Positions 55,904 to 64,000 of a DNA stretch of 64,000 bases are shown here, piece by piece. A program made the position numbers and the translations under genes. How positions within the stretch are numbered: position 1 is the first letter of the stretch; each line of letters begins with the position of its first letter. Origin of the DNA: Spongiibacteraceae bacterium. Its GTDB lineage: Bacteria; Pseudomonadota; Gammaproteobacteria; Pseudomonadales; Dasaniaceae. The stretch spans positions 1 to 64,000 of the forward strand of contig JANQLG010000040.1 in NCBI GenBank assembly GCA_028280715.1, given 5' to 3'. Below the pieces are notes generated by a model. That model saw nothing but the letters and a program-made list of their open reading frames with translations. It was not told the origin of the DNA and did no database searches.

Positions 55904-56809
55904 TTATTCCTTGTTTTTTTTGCTTGACTGTTCCAGTTGTTTTATCTCTGCTAATACTTGTTGGTTATGCGTGCAATCGATATTGTTGATATCCGCAATC
56001 TTAATCAGATAACCATTGAGATAATCAATCTCTGTGCTGTTACCCTTTTGAATATCCTGATACATCGAAGAATAATTATTAGCCGTTGTTTTTAATGTAT
56101 TAATTACCTGTTCCTTTAATAAATCAATAGTATTTTTATATCCTTCTATTTCAGCAATAGTGATTATTTCTGCGCAGAGTTGATTGATACGTTGCATGGC
56201 TTCGGGTTTTTCGAGTAACTCACCATTGCGACATTGATAGATAGCGGTTAAACCATTGATGGCACAATTAATCGCTAACTTTTGCCATTGCCGAGTGACG
56301 ATGTTGTCACATGGCATGATTTGCAGAGCTGTGGGTAATAATGATAAAAGCGGTTGGTCGGCTGCTATGAATGTTTCACCATGTCCGGCATAAACTACGG
56401 TTTTTTTGTTAGAACGATATGCGCCATCGTTAGTGATGCCGGTAATAATATTCCATTGGGGATATTGTTCTTTCACTGCCACTGACGCCATACCATTTTG
56501 CAAAATAATAATGCTGCTGTTTTCATTTAACAGTGACTCAATGTTCTGTAGCGCAGAGAGAATATGTTGAGCTTTGGTTGTTACCAGTAACTGATTGATG
56601 ACATGGTTATCTGCCAATAATTGTTTGATAGTAGTTTGGTTAACCAAGAAGGATTCTTTTTTTGAGCCATTGATGAGTGTAAGTTGATCGCCTGTCGGTT
56701 TATCTTTTTGAATCAGTGTGACGGGGGTGTTTTGTTTGCACCACTGAGCAGCCCATAAGCAACCGATAGAACCGGCACCGAGAATAAACCAATGATTATC
56801 ATCATTCAT
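55904..56809 (-). CDS. Ketopantoate reductase-like protein (ApbA/PanE family)
   Basis: This 301-residue protein has an N-terminal Rossmann motif GAGSIGCLWAAQW (NADPH), the LLVTTKAQH segment, ILQNGM and the catalytic lysine region QKLAINCAINGLTAI. C-terminal helices match the family. Such enzymes reduce 2-dehydropantoate in coenzyme A synthesis. Its position within the corrinoid uptake operon, overlapping btuD by four bases, is unexpected and may mean another substrate or simple co-transcription. Confidence 0.88.
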   Translation of the reverse strand: MNDDNHWFILGAGSIGCLWAAQWCKQNTPVTLIQKDKPTGDQLTLINGSKKESFLVNQTTIKQLLADNHVINQLLVTTKAQHILSALQNIESLLNENSSIIILQNGMASVAVKEQYPQWNIITGITNDGAYRSNKKTVVYAGHGETFIAADQPLLSLLPTALQIMPCDNIVTRQWQKLAINCAINGLTAIYQCRNGELLEKPEAMQRINQLCAEIITIAEIEGYKNTIDLLKEQVINTLKTTANNYSSMYQDIQKGNSTEIDYLNGYLIKIADINNIDCTHNQQVLAEIKQLEQSSKKNKE

Positions 56810-57582
56810 GTGGATACTCGCGCCTTTGGCATCACCATCAAGCCGCTATCGGTTTCAATCAGCTTTGCATCAATGCCATAGCTGGCAGCTAGTAGTTTGG
56901 GTTGTAATACCTCTTGTGGTTTGCCATCACATAATACATGGCCTTCATGAAGTAGTACTAGTCGATGACAAAAACGTGCAGCAATATTTAAATCGTGCAT
57001 AACCACTAAACCGCTGCCGCCGCGCTTGCAGTGATCTAACAATAGTTCCATGGTGTGAAGTTGGTGGTAGGGATCGAGTGCCGCAATGGGTTCGTCGGCT
57101 AAAATGACTACGGGTTCGGTGGCAAACATTCTGGCAATTAAAACACGTAGGCGTTCGCCTCCCGAAAGGTTCATTACTGAACGATCCGCCAAATGTTCTA
57201 CTTCTGCCTGTTTCATCGCTAGCTGTACTGCAGCGTGATCCTTTTTTCCTGCTCTTTGCCAGGTTTCTAAGTGAGGTAACCGCCCAAGCTCAACCAAACG
57301 TTCCACTTTAAGTGGCCAGTGTGCAGGAGCACCCTGTGCCAGGTAGCCCATACTTTTTGCCAATTGCTTGTGAGACCATTGCGCCAAAGGGCGCTCGTCT
57401 AGTTGTACCGTACCGCTATCGGCTTTGATTAAATTGGCCATGATTTTTAACAGCGATGTTTTACCTGCGCCATTGGGACCAATCAGCCCAACTAATTCGC
57501 CAGTATCTACGTTGAGGTCAGCACCCTTCAGGACTGCATTGTCCTCATAGTGCAATTTGATGCTGTCAGCTACCAGCTTCAT
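56806..57582 (-). CDS. btuD: Vitamin B12 ABC transporter ATPase BtuD
   Basis: The 258-residue ATPase has Walker [12 protein letters not shown]-loop YLAQGAPAHWP, signature LSGGERLRVLIARM, Walker B VVILADEPIAALDP and H-loop VVMHDLNI, as in the BtuD/FecE group. It drives cobalamin import through BtuC. ATGA overlaps couple it to btuC upstream and to the ketopantoate-reductase-like gene downstream. Confidence 0.93.
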   Translation of the reverse strand: MKLVADSIKLHYEDNAVLKGADLNVDTGELVGLIGPNGAGKTSLLKIMANLIKADSGTVQLDERPLAQWSHKQLAKSMGYLAQGAPAHWPLKVERLVELGRLPHLETWQRAGKKDHAAVQLAMKQAEVEHLADRSVMNLSGGERLRVLIARMFATEPVVILADEPIAALDPYHQLHTMELLLDHCKRGGSGLVVMHDLNIAARFCHRLVLLHEGHVLCDGKPQEVLQPKLLAASYGIDAKLIETDSGLMVMPKARVST

Positions 57583-58589
57583 AACATGCTCTTGCGTGTG
57601 CGAATGATTAAATACAAAAAGAAGGGGCCACCCACTAGCGCCGTGATGACTCCCAGCTTTAATTCATTATCCGGTGAAATCAGTTGCACCGTAATATCGG
57701 CAGCTAACACCATACATGCACCGCCCAAGGCGCTAAGGGGCAACAATCGGCCAGGTTCGTTGTGAACTAATGGCCTCAGCAAATGAGGTACCATCAGGCC
57801 AACGAAGCCAATGTTACCACTCACCGAAACTGCTGCACCTACTGCCAGTGCTACACCAATAACCACTAAGCTGCGATAACGGGCGAGATTAAAACCGAGT
57901 GATTGTGCTGTTTCTTCGCCCAAGCTCAACGCATTTAAAAAACGACCACTAGATAAAATTAACAACCAGCCAGTCAACATGAAAGGAATGCTAATAGCAA
58001 AATCATTCAGGCTTCGATTGGCGATAGAGCCTAATAACCAGTACACCATCTCTGACATGGCATAAGGGTTGGGTGCGAAGTTTAGCGCTAGCGAGATTAG
58101 CGAAGAGGCGACAGCATTTACTGCGACACCTGCCAGTATCAATGTCATAACACCACTTTGCTGGCCTGCCAAAGCAAAAATCAGTAATACCGATAAACCT
58201 GCACCTAACATTCCCATCATGGGGACGGCGTACCAGAACATATGTCCCAAGCCAAAATAGAGTGCGATGACAGCACCGAGCGCAGCACAGTTTGATACGC
58301 CTACCAGGCCTGGGCCTGCTAAGGGATTACGCAGTAAACCCTGTAAAGCGGCGCCAGCCATACCAAGGGTTGCACCTACTGAAAGAGCGAGCAGGGCCCG
58401 CGGCAGACGTATTTCACTAAAAATCATTGCATCAAGACTGGTTTTACTATTAATCCAGTCTTGCCAGCCCGTAGCCAGGTTAATATCCGTTGGACCTGTG
58501 GATAGCGCAATGGTAAATAACAGCACCATCAATATAAAGAGCGATGCCAGTAATGGTAGGTATGGTACGTGTAGGTTCGTCGCTTTCAT
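57579..58589 (-). CDS. btuC: Vitamin B12 ABC transporter permease BtuC
   Basis: The ATG at 58589 overlaps the btuF stop as ATGA and gives 336 residues with about ten membrane segments, usual for BtuC/FecCD permeases. Diagnostic parts are SEIRLPRALLALSVGATLGMAGAALQGLLRNPLAGPGLVGVSNCAALGAV and GNIGFVGLMVPHLLRPLV. It forms the inner-membrane channel with BtuD. A longer start upstream is unlikely because it would lengthen the overlap. Confidence 0.94.
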   Translation of the reverse strand: MKATNLHVPYLPLLASLFILMVLLFTIALSTGPTDINLATGWQDWINSKTSLDAMIFSEIRLPRALLALSVGATLGMAGAALQGLLRNPLAGPGLVGVSNCAALGAVIALYFGLGHMFWYAVPMMGMLGAGLSVLLIFALAGQQSGVMTLILAGVAVNAVASSLISLALNFAPNPYAMSEMVYWLLGSIANRSLNDFAISIPFMLTGWLLILSSGRFLNALSLGEETAQSLGFNLARYRSLVVIGVALAVGAAVSVSGNIGFVGLMVPHLLRPLVHNEPGRLLPLSALGGACMVLAADITVQLISPDNELKLGVITALVGGPFFLYLIIRTRKSML

Positions 58590-59434
58590 CTTTGATCCAC
58601 TAACGACAATACTGCCTTTGATGCTGTTGGGCCTGGGCATAACCATTGATTGGTCGGAATCCTCGTTAACCCTTTAGTACCTAACATGTGTGATAAAGCA
58701 GGATGTGAGGTGTATCGCTGAGCTAAGGAGTTATTATTCGGTACATCTTCATCGATGATGACTATATCGGGGTTTGAGGCTACCAATTGTTCTACAGAAA
58801 GGTTTCCGTAATAGGCTATGCCTAATTCGGCGGATAAATTTCGGTAGCCTGCCGCAGCCAGAATGTGATGCTTTAGGGTATTTTTTCCAGCGGTAAAGCC
58901 ATTAGGGCCGTATGTGAGAGCTAATTCTGTCGGCAACTGCGCTACCTTTTCTCGGGCTAGTTCAAGCTCTTTGTGCATATTTTTAATGACGGTTTCAGCT
59001 TTCTCTGGCTCTCCTACAATATTGCCGATATCACGGGTAAAAGCTTCTATTTCTGTCAATGTGGTAGGTGATTCAAAAGTATGAACGGTATAACCGAGTG
59101 TTCGCAGCATAGTTATAGTGTTATTACGCTCGAACACCGAAGCGATAATAAGATCCGGCTTTAGTGGAATGATTTCTTCTGCGAGGCCGTAGTGGATAGG
59201 AAGTCCCTGCGCCTGCTCGGCCATATAGGAATAAGTAGACTGCTGTGATAGATAAGATAATGCTTGAATACGATCGGGTTCAACCAGCATCAGTAAGGGC
59301 TGGTCGGTACAAAGTGATAGAGAAACAATACGCTGGGGTTTATCTTTTACTGCAAAAGTTTGGTGAGCCATTAATGACAGGCTTAGCAGTAAACCAAAAA
59401 TTACTGTCTTCAAAAACTGAGTTGGTGTTGCCAT
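58586..59434 (-). CDS. btuF: Vitamin B12 periplasmic-binding protein BtuF
   Basis: The 282-residue class III binding protein has a signal peptide ending near QTFA. Family features are PQRIVSLSLCTDQPLLMLVEPDRI at the start of the first lobe, LKPDLIIASVF and NPDIVIIDEDV. It captures cobalamin in the periplasm and hands it to BtuCD. It is the second gene after cobO, 7 bases downstream, and is coupled to btuC by overlap. Confidence 0.9.
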   Translation of the reverse strand: MATPTQFLKTVIFGLLLSLSLMAHQTFAVKDKPQRIVSLSLCTDQPLLMLVEPDRIQALSYLSQQSTYSYMAEQAQGLPIHYGLAEEIIPLKPDLIIASVFERNNTITMLRTLGYTVHTFESPTTLTEIEAFTRDIGNIVGEPEKAETVIKNMHKELELAREKVAQLPTELALTYGPNGFTAGKNTLKHHILAAAGYRNLSAELGIAYYGNLSVEQLVASNPDIVIIDEDVPNNNSLAQRYTSHPALSHMLGTKGLTRIPTNQWLCPGPTASKAVLSLVDQR

Positions 59435-59441
59435 AGGCTAA

Positions 59442-60053
59442 TTAAAAATCCACACCTTTGCGCGCCTTAACTCCAGCACGAAAAGCGTGTTTGTTATCGT
59501 TAATTTCAGACACCGTATCCGCTTGCTCACGAATGGCGCTGCCACCACCGCGACCGGTTACAACAACGCTTTGTTCTCTGGGACGATTTTTCAACGCATT
59601 GAGCACCCTATCTTCATCGAGGTATTTGTAGGCCAGCATATAAGTGAGTTCATCCAAGACTACCAAGTGATAGCTATCATCCTTTAAAAGCTTCTCGGCA
59701 TGTTGCCAGGTTTTCTCAGCAGCTTTGATATCGCCTGAACGATCCTGGGTGTTCCAGGTAAAGCCTGTACCCATTTGATGAAAGTAGACTTCAGGGTGCT
59801 GATCGCGAATAAAAATTTCTTCACCGGAGAGTTGGGCGCCTTTAATAAATTGTACGATACCAACTTTGTAGCCATAGCCTAAACTGCGCAGCACCATGCC
59901 AAAGGCCGAGCTCGATTTTCCCTTGCCATCGCCTGTTAGCAAAATCATCACGCCGCGTTCTTCATCCGCCCGGGCTATATTGGCATCGACTTTGGCCTTT
60001 TGCTTTTGCATACTGGCTTTGTGTTTTGCTTGTTTCTTCTCTTGATCGCTCAT
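59442..60053 (-). CDS. cobO: Corrinoid adenosyltransferase CobO/BtuR
   Basis: The 203-residue protein has the CobA-type P-loop GDGKGKSSSAFGMVLRSLGYG and the conserved end DSVSEI-like (DTVSEINDNKHAFRAGVKARKGVDF). The HLVVLDELTYML segment matches Walker B. It transfers the adenosyl group from ATP to cob(I)alamin or cobinamide. A basic Lys/Gln-rich N-terminal helix is normal. It heads the minus-strand cobO-btuF-btuC-btuD-KPR-cbiZ run, after the btuB terminator. Confidence 0.94.
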   Translation of the reverse strand: MSDQEKKQAKHKASMQKQKAKVDANIARADEERGVMILLTGDGKGKSSSAFGMVLRSLGYGYKVGIVQFIKGAQLSGEEIFIRDQHPEVYFHQMGTGFTWNTQDRSGDIKAAEKTWQHAEKLLKDDSYHLVVLDELTYMLAYKYLDEDRVLNALKNRPREQSVVVTGRGGGSAIREQADTVSEINDNKHAFRAGVKARKGVDF

Positions 60054-60097
60054 AATGAAATCTTGCTTGTTTGAGATGATGAGAATTTGCCAGAAAA

Positions 60098-60122
60098 ATA
60101 AAAAGGGTGCTTTACAGCACCC
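60098..60122 (-). terminator. Intrinsic terminator after btuB
   Basis: On the minus strand GGGTGC and GCACCC form a 6-pair stem with loop TGTAAA (60105-60122), followed by five T and a further T-rich stretch (60098-60104). It lies 11 bases past the btuB stop, so cobO probably needs read-through or its own promoter. Confidence 0.85.
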
Positions 60123-60132
60123 CTAACGTATT

Positions 60133-62001
60133 TTACAGGGTATAAGTGAAGGTCACAAAGCCATTCAAGCCATCTTCGTTATAGTCAAAACGGGTTTGAT
60201 AATCCTTTTCTAGTAGATTATTCAGCTTTAACTGAATTTTGAATTCATCAGTGACTTGGAAGCCGGCACGGGCATTAAAAATACCATACCCTGCGGTTTC
60301 ATTATTATTGGCTATATCACCATAAGCTTTACTGTTGGCTTCAAAACCGAAACCGAGCTGCCACTTGCCAAAGTCTCTGTCGATATCAAGTACAGCACCT
60401 GCCTCAGGACGATTGCGCAATTGTTTGCCGGTTTGTGCGTCTTCTGCCGTTATGTATTGAAGCGTACCGGCGATTTGCCAGCCGATGATATCGGTAATTA
60501 CCAGCAATTCAGTGCCTTCAATTTCAGCATTATCAACATTCGATGGTGTATAAGCACTAAAGGGATCATTAGGGTCCACAGGTGCCCAATCAATCAGGTT
60601 GCTGATGTCGGTCTGGTAGTAGTTAAGCGACCAGCGCAGGTTTTGGTAGTTGCCCCTGAATTCGATTTCATAACTTTCTGAAGTTTCTGCTTTCAGGTTT
60701 GGATTACCAAATGCCCAGGGTGTGATAGGCCAGTAAAGATCGTTAAAAGTCGGTGCTTTATAACCTTCCCCGTAGGAAACGATAACTTTGTGATTATCAT
60801 CTAATGCGATACCAACCGAGGCATTGGCGGTAGTTTCCGTGCCAAAGTCTTCGTTATCGTCTTCACGTAACCCAAATTGTGCGTCGATAATACCCAAGGT
60901 TAATTGGTAGACACCGAACAAGGCCTGGTTGTCTCGTGACTTAACGGCTTCGCCCTGTGTGTTGACGTAATTAGATGTCGAGACTACTTCATCATCGTAA
61001 TAATCTACGCCGACAGTGAACAGTTGTTTGTCACTCAGTTGGAAATCGTTTTGCCATAATAGTGATTCGCGTGTGGTACGAAAGTGACTGTGATTGGTTG
61101 GATCAAAATCATCCAGATTATCTTTATCATCGATTGAATGACCTAAAACTACCTGTGTTGACCAAAATTCACGGACTGGGCTGCTAAAGGTCAAATTAGC
61201 GGTTTGAATCCAGTCTTCAGAATAGGGTTTAGTTGATGGTGGTGGAAAGCGGTCATCGTATTCGTTTTTGCTCTTGGTATAGAAATAGTTCAAATCCAAT
61301 TTACCACCATAACTGAAGTCATAACCGAGATTAATGGACGTGGCAGTATTGCGATAGCCGTCATCATCGTCATTGGGGGGCGTAGTCTCAACAAAACTAT
61401 CAAAACCATCGGTCTCCAAATGCGATGCGTTAAATGAGTAACGAAGCCCTTTGATTTGGCCACGGCTGCCACCGGCAATTTGCCAGGTGTCATTACTACC
61501 GGCTCCTGTGCGAATGTAATGACTGGGTTGTGTTGTTCCCTTCTTGGTAAAGATTTGCACAACGCCGCCAATCGCGTCGGAACCATAAATGCTGGAACGT
61601 GGACCGCGTACTACTTCAATACGCTCGATTTGTTCCGGTTCAACAAGCTGAAAACTGGTGGAGCCAAGAGTAGCACTGTTAAAACGTTGGCCATCGATCA
61701 GAAATAAAGTATGGTCGTCATTAGTTCCGCGTAAATACATGCTGGTGGCAGAACCTTTGCTACCGCTTGATGCGATTTCAATGCCGGGTACGCGGCTCAA
61801 TAATTCGGTCAAGCTCTTAGCTTGTAATTTTTCTATATCGTCTCTGGTAAAAACTGTGGCAGGGGCCAAGCTGTTTTCAATGGTTTGTTCGGTCCGCGTA
61901 GCGGTAACAAGTGTTGTTTCAATAACACTTGTTGTATTTTCAGCATAGGCTGAGCTGGCAGTTGCTAATACGGGTAATAGTACTGGCAGGTAAGTTTTCA
62001 T
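60133..62001 (-). CDS. btuB: TonB-dependent vitamin B12 receptor BtuB
   Basis: From the ATG at 62001 (AGGA upstream) the 622-residue protein has a signal peptide ending near SAYA and a TonB box (IETTLVTATRTEQ). A plug domain (about 45-150; VFTRDDIEKLQAKSLTELLSRVPGIEI and RIEVVRGPRSSIYGSDAIGGVVQI) and a 22-strand barrel ending in FVTFTYTL with a terminal aromatic-Leu follow. It imports cobalamin across the outer membrane. A cobalamin riboswitch sits in its leader, which supports B12 as substrate. Confidence 0.93.
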   Translation of the reverse strand: MKTYLPVLLPVLATASSAYAENTTSVIETTLVTATRTEQTIENSLAPATVFTRDDIEKLQAKSLTELLSRVPGIEIASSGSKGSATSMYLRGTNDDHTLFLIDGQRFNSATLGSTSFQLVEPEQIERIEVVRGPRSSIYGSDAIGGVVQIFTKKGTTQPSHYIRTGAGSNDTWQIAGGSRGQIKGLRYSFNASHLETDGFDSFVETTPPNDDDDGYRNTATSINLGYDFSYGGKLDLNYFYTKSKNEYDDRFPPPSTKPYSEDWIQTANLTFSSPVREFWSTQVVLGHSIDDKDNLDDFDPTNHSHFRTTRESLLWQNDFQLSDKQLFTVGVDYYDDEVVSTSNYVNTQGEAVKSRDNQALFGVYQLTLGIIDAQFGLREDDNEDFGTETTANASVGIALDDNHKVIVSYGEGYKAPTFNDLYWPITPWAFGNPNLKAETSESYEIEFRGNYQNLRWSLNYYQTDISNLIDWAPVDPNDPFSAYTPSNVDNAEIEGTELLVITDIIGWQIAGTLQYITAEDAQTGKQLRNRPEAGAVLDIDRDFGKWQLGFGFEANSKAYGDIANNNETAGYGIFNARAGFQVTDEFKIQLKLNNLLEKDYQTRFDYNEDGLNGFVTFTYTL

Positions 62002-62099
62002 TGGAGTCCTCATTTCGTCAATTAACGTATTTTGATCGAATGAGGGAGGGAACAGCAGGCAGGCAAAAAAGCATTTGCACCCGACGACGCCCTCCGCAT

Positions 62100-62250
62100 C
62101 ATCGTTAAAGCTGTAAGGGCTGGTATCGGGCTTCCTGGCTATTAGCTAGCTGGGTTACCGTAGCGGGGGCTGCGCCGGACTGATGTCATTTGCTAACATG
62201 TCACCGGACTTCCCATTTAAGTGCCTAAATAATGCTAGGTACACCGTTTA
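62100..62250 (-). promoter_or_regulatory. Cobalamin riboswitch in the btuB leader
   Basis: Read on the minus strand, the leader carries AAATGGGAAGTCCGGTG, then GTCCGGCGCAGCCCCCGC (B12-box region), GTAACCC, and GGAAGCCCGATACCAGCCC. This is the full order of conserved class I cobalamin aptamer elements. It lies about 100-250 bases upstream of the btuB start. Downstream of the aptamer, GGAGGG can pair with CCCTCC (about 62043-62092), possibly the switching part. High B12 is expected to shut off btuB. Confidence 0.95.
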
Positions 62251-62411
62251 CAGTGGCGGCAACTCTAAAGCCGTGAGTATTTAATGTCAAGATTGGGCAA
62301 GTTGAGCGTTAAACCTGTGCTGGTTGGAGTAACCTATATTGGTTGGAATAACGATGCAGATAGTGAGAAATTAATCATTGATATTGTTATTAGATAAGCG
62401 TGTAAATTAAA

Positions 62412-62439
62412 AAGAGGAGACTAAAATTAGTCTCCTCTT
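62412..62439. terminator. Palindromic terminator after the fasciclin gene
   Basis: AAGAGGAGACTAA and TTAGTCTCCTCTT pair around two bases. Read on the minus strand, the stem is followed by a short T-run. It lies 10 bases past the end of the minus-strand fasciclin gene. Confidence 0.8.
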
Positions 62440-62449
62440 AACAAAATAT

Positions 62450-63376
62450 TTACTGAAGTATTACGCTATCGATAACATGGATAATTCCATTTGTTGTATA
62501 AATGTCATAAGTGCTGATAGTTGAACCGCCAACAGTCAATGTGCCATCCACAATAGACAGTTGAACGGTATCACCGCCAGCTGTTTCGACATCATTTCCG
62601 TTTAAGGAAAAAGCCGTCACAGAATCAACAGCGGCACCGCTAACCACATGCAGCAATAAAATATCCGTCAGTGTTGGAATGTCAGCTAGTAAAGCCGGTA
62701 TGGTCCCTGCTGGTAATGCAGCAAAGGCATCATCGGTTGGTGCAAATACGGTAAAGGTAGAGCTTTCATCGGCCAGTACCGAATCAAGACCGGAAGCCTG
62801 CAAAGCAGTCACAAGAGTTGTAAATGTGCCTGCGTTAATGGCTGTTTCAACAATATTGTCGGTAGGTGTGCCTGCTTCAGCAGGAGGGATTAAAACGCGG
62901 TCAATAACGTGGATAACACCATTGTCAGCTTCAACATCAACAGCCGTTACTGTAGATAAATTGACTAACAGGTTATCGCCGCTTTGAGAAATTCCGATGC
63001 GATCTGAATTGGCCATCTCGACAGTAGTACCTGCGCTCGCTATAGCTGCAGCTGAATCTATTTCTGTACCTGCTATCACATGATAAAGCAGGATGTCTGA
63101 TAGTGTGTCAGTATCGGCTAGCAAGGCATCGATAGTGTCCTGCCCTAAAGCTGCAAAGGCATCATCTGTTGGTGCAAAAACCGTGAAGGTGCCATCCAAA
63201 TCGGCAAGTGTGGCATCTAGCCCCGTCGCTTGTAGTGCTGTCACTAACGTTGTGAAATTTCCATCGGCGACAGCAACATCTACGATGGATTCTTGCCGGT
63301 TACTGCTGTCATTGTTACATGCAATAAGTAAGATGCTAATAAAAAATAAGGATACAAGTTTTACCGCGCTGTTCAT
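62450..63376 (-). CDS. Lipoprotein with two fasciclin (FAS1) domains
   Basis: The 308-residue protein has a signal with lipobox LLIAC. Two FAS1 domains (about residues 28-163 and 172-308) each contain the H1 motif FTVFAPTDDAFAAL, a YH/LH-V motif (LLYHVI, LLLHVV) and the H2 motif NG(V/I)IHVID. FAS1 proteins act in adhesion or matrix binding at the surface. The sequence is rich in Asp, Ala and Thr and has few basic residues, as in surface proteins of marine bacteria. The two domains are similar enough to be a duplication. Confidence 0.92.
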   Translation of the reverse strand: MNSAVKLVSLFFISILLIACNNDSSNRQESIVDVAVADGNFTTLVTALQATGLDATLADLDGTFTVFAPTDDAFAALGQDTIDALLADTDTLSDILLYHVIAGTEIDSAAAIASAGTTVEMANSDRIGISQSGDNLLVNLSTVTAVDVEADNGVIHVIDRVLIPPAEAGTPTDNIVETAINAGTFTTLVTALQASGLDSVLADESSTFTVFAPTDDAFAALPAGTIPALLADIPTLTDILLLHVVSGAAVDSVTAFSLNGNDVETAGGDTVQLSIVDGTLTVGGSTISTYDIYTTNGIIHVIDSVILQ

Positions 63377-63538
63377 GTCACTCTCCTCCTGAAGTCGGTA
63401 TGAAAAATACGCGGCTGTAGTGCGTTTAGATGATCAAAAATCAGGCTAAAAAAATATATTTTCTGGGGTGATCCACTGGATTTTTGTCATCGTACAATAT
63501 TCTTATACCGCCGTATTTAAGCGCTTTCAGGAGGTTAT

Positions 63539-63958
63539 ATGTTTCTAGTCAGATTGGTTTATGCCAGCACAATATCTGAAGGCTTCGGTGAAGCTGATAT
63601 AGAGGATATTCTGAGTAAAGCAAAACATCATAATAGCCAGAACTGTGTTACCGGTGTCTTGTGTTTTAACAGAAAATTTTTTCTGCAGTGTCTTGAGGGA
63701 TCAAGATCTAAGGTTAATTTTACCTACCACAAAATATTGAATGATCATCGGCATCATAAAGTTGTTTTACTCGATTATAAGGAGATAGCGCAGCGTGAGT
63801 TTGCGGAGTGGAGCATGGGGTATATGCCGGAATCGAGTTTAACGACACCAATAAATACCAAATATTCTGGTACCCCTGAATTTGACCCCTATGCTATGTC
63901 GGGGGAAAGTTCTCATCAGTTAATGCTGACGCTAAGGGATAGTGTGCCGATCCTTTAA
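63539..63958 (+). CDS. BLUF-domain blue-light photoreceptor, short form
   Basis: The 139-residue product is a BLUF flavin-binding domain (residues 1-95) with a short C-terminal tail. Photochemically essential residues are present: Tyr8 in RLVYAS, Asn32, Gln50 in FFLQCLEG, and Trp91 with Met93 in EWSMGY. AGGAGG lies 4 bases before the ATG. No output domain is fused, so it would act through a partner protein. It is divergent from the fasciclin gene with 162 bases between. Confidence 0.94.
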   Translation: MFLVRLVYASTISEGFGEADIEDILSKAKHHNSQNCVTGVLCFNRKFFLQCLEGSRSKVNFTYHKILNDHRHHKVVLLDYKEIAQREFAEWSMGYMPESSLTTPINTKYSGTPEFDPYAMSGESSHQLMLTLRDSVPIL

Positions 63959-64000
63959 CGTACTGACTGTTTATTATTAATGGGTATTCATTGATGTGCA

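Overview
The window looks like a chromosome segment from a marine gammaproteobacterium, probably of the Cellvibrionales/Spongiibacteraceae type. That placement is inferred from gene content and order plus moderate GC; no rRNA gene is present to confirm it. The conserved part carries classic gammaproteobacterial neighbourhoods: caxA-kdsD-kdsC-lptCAB-rpoN-hpf-ptsN-rapZ-npr-mgtE, mlaC-ibaG-murA-hisG-hisD, rplM-rpsI-petA-petBC-sspA-sspB, dolP-diaA-yraN-lpoA with divergent rsmI and rnpB, and a psp operon.

Region 1 (1 to about 8.45 kb) is accessory. It holds a run of short, unrelated plus-strand genes: a truncated methyltransferase, a cold-shock protein, a membrane protein, a DUF6624-like protein, a GNAT acetyltransferase, an unknown protein, a LysE-type exporter and a polysaccharide deacetylase. 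One good and one weaker attC-like hairpin site flank the cold-shock gene, and attC-like half sites follow several other genes. This suggests the worn end of a chromosomal integron cassette array, but no integrase is visible. A minus-strand pair of unknown secreted proteins and an SDR oxidoreductase follow. Related repeats lie on both sides of the secreted pair.

Region 2 (8.5-27.6 kb) is envelope and housekeeping: DarP, MgtE, the nitrogen-PTS/RapZ/sigma-54 block, LPS export and Kdo synthesis, a MlaC-like protein without its MlaFED/B partners, MurA, HisG/HisD, a DegS-like protease, a Nif3-family protein, ZapG and ZapE. Region 3 (27.7-37.9 kb) carries ribosomal proteins L13/S9, a Rieske protein followed by a cytochrome b-cytochrome c1 fusion, SspA/SspB, the envelope-biogenesis block and the RNase P RNA with a visible promoter.

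Region 4 (37.9-51.5 kb) has a phage-shock operon: PspF, a sigma-54 promoter, an unannotated 45-residue membrane protein, then PspA, PspB and PspC. An HDOD protein, a probable small RNA with its own promoter and terminator, a tyrosine-phosphatase-like protein and several small conserved unknowns follow. After them come a macrodomain protein, a chalcone-isomerase-like/TonB fusion, a cNMP-binding protein, a CheY/CheC-like pair and an rRNA methyltransferase-like gene. Region 5 (51.5-62.3 kb) is a cobalamin uptake and salvage cluster: CobQ, CbiB, CobD, CbiZ, a ketopantoate-reductase-like protein, BtuD, BtuC, BtuF, CobO, and BtuB behind a cobalamin riboswitch. The window closes with a two-domain fasciclin lipoprotein and a short BLUF photoreceptor.

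Functionally, BtuB imports corrinoids and BtuFCD moves them across the inner membrane. CobO, CbiZ, CbiB and CobD then adenosylate and remodel them. No tRNA, rRNA, CRISPR array or intact transposase was seen.
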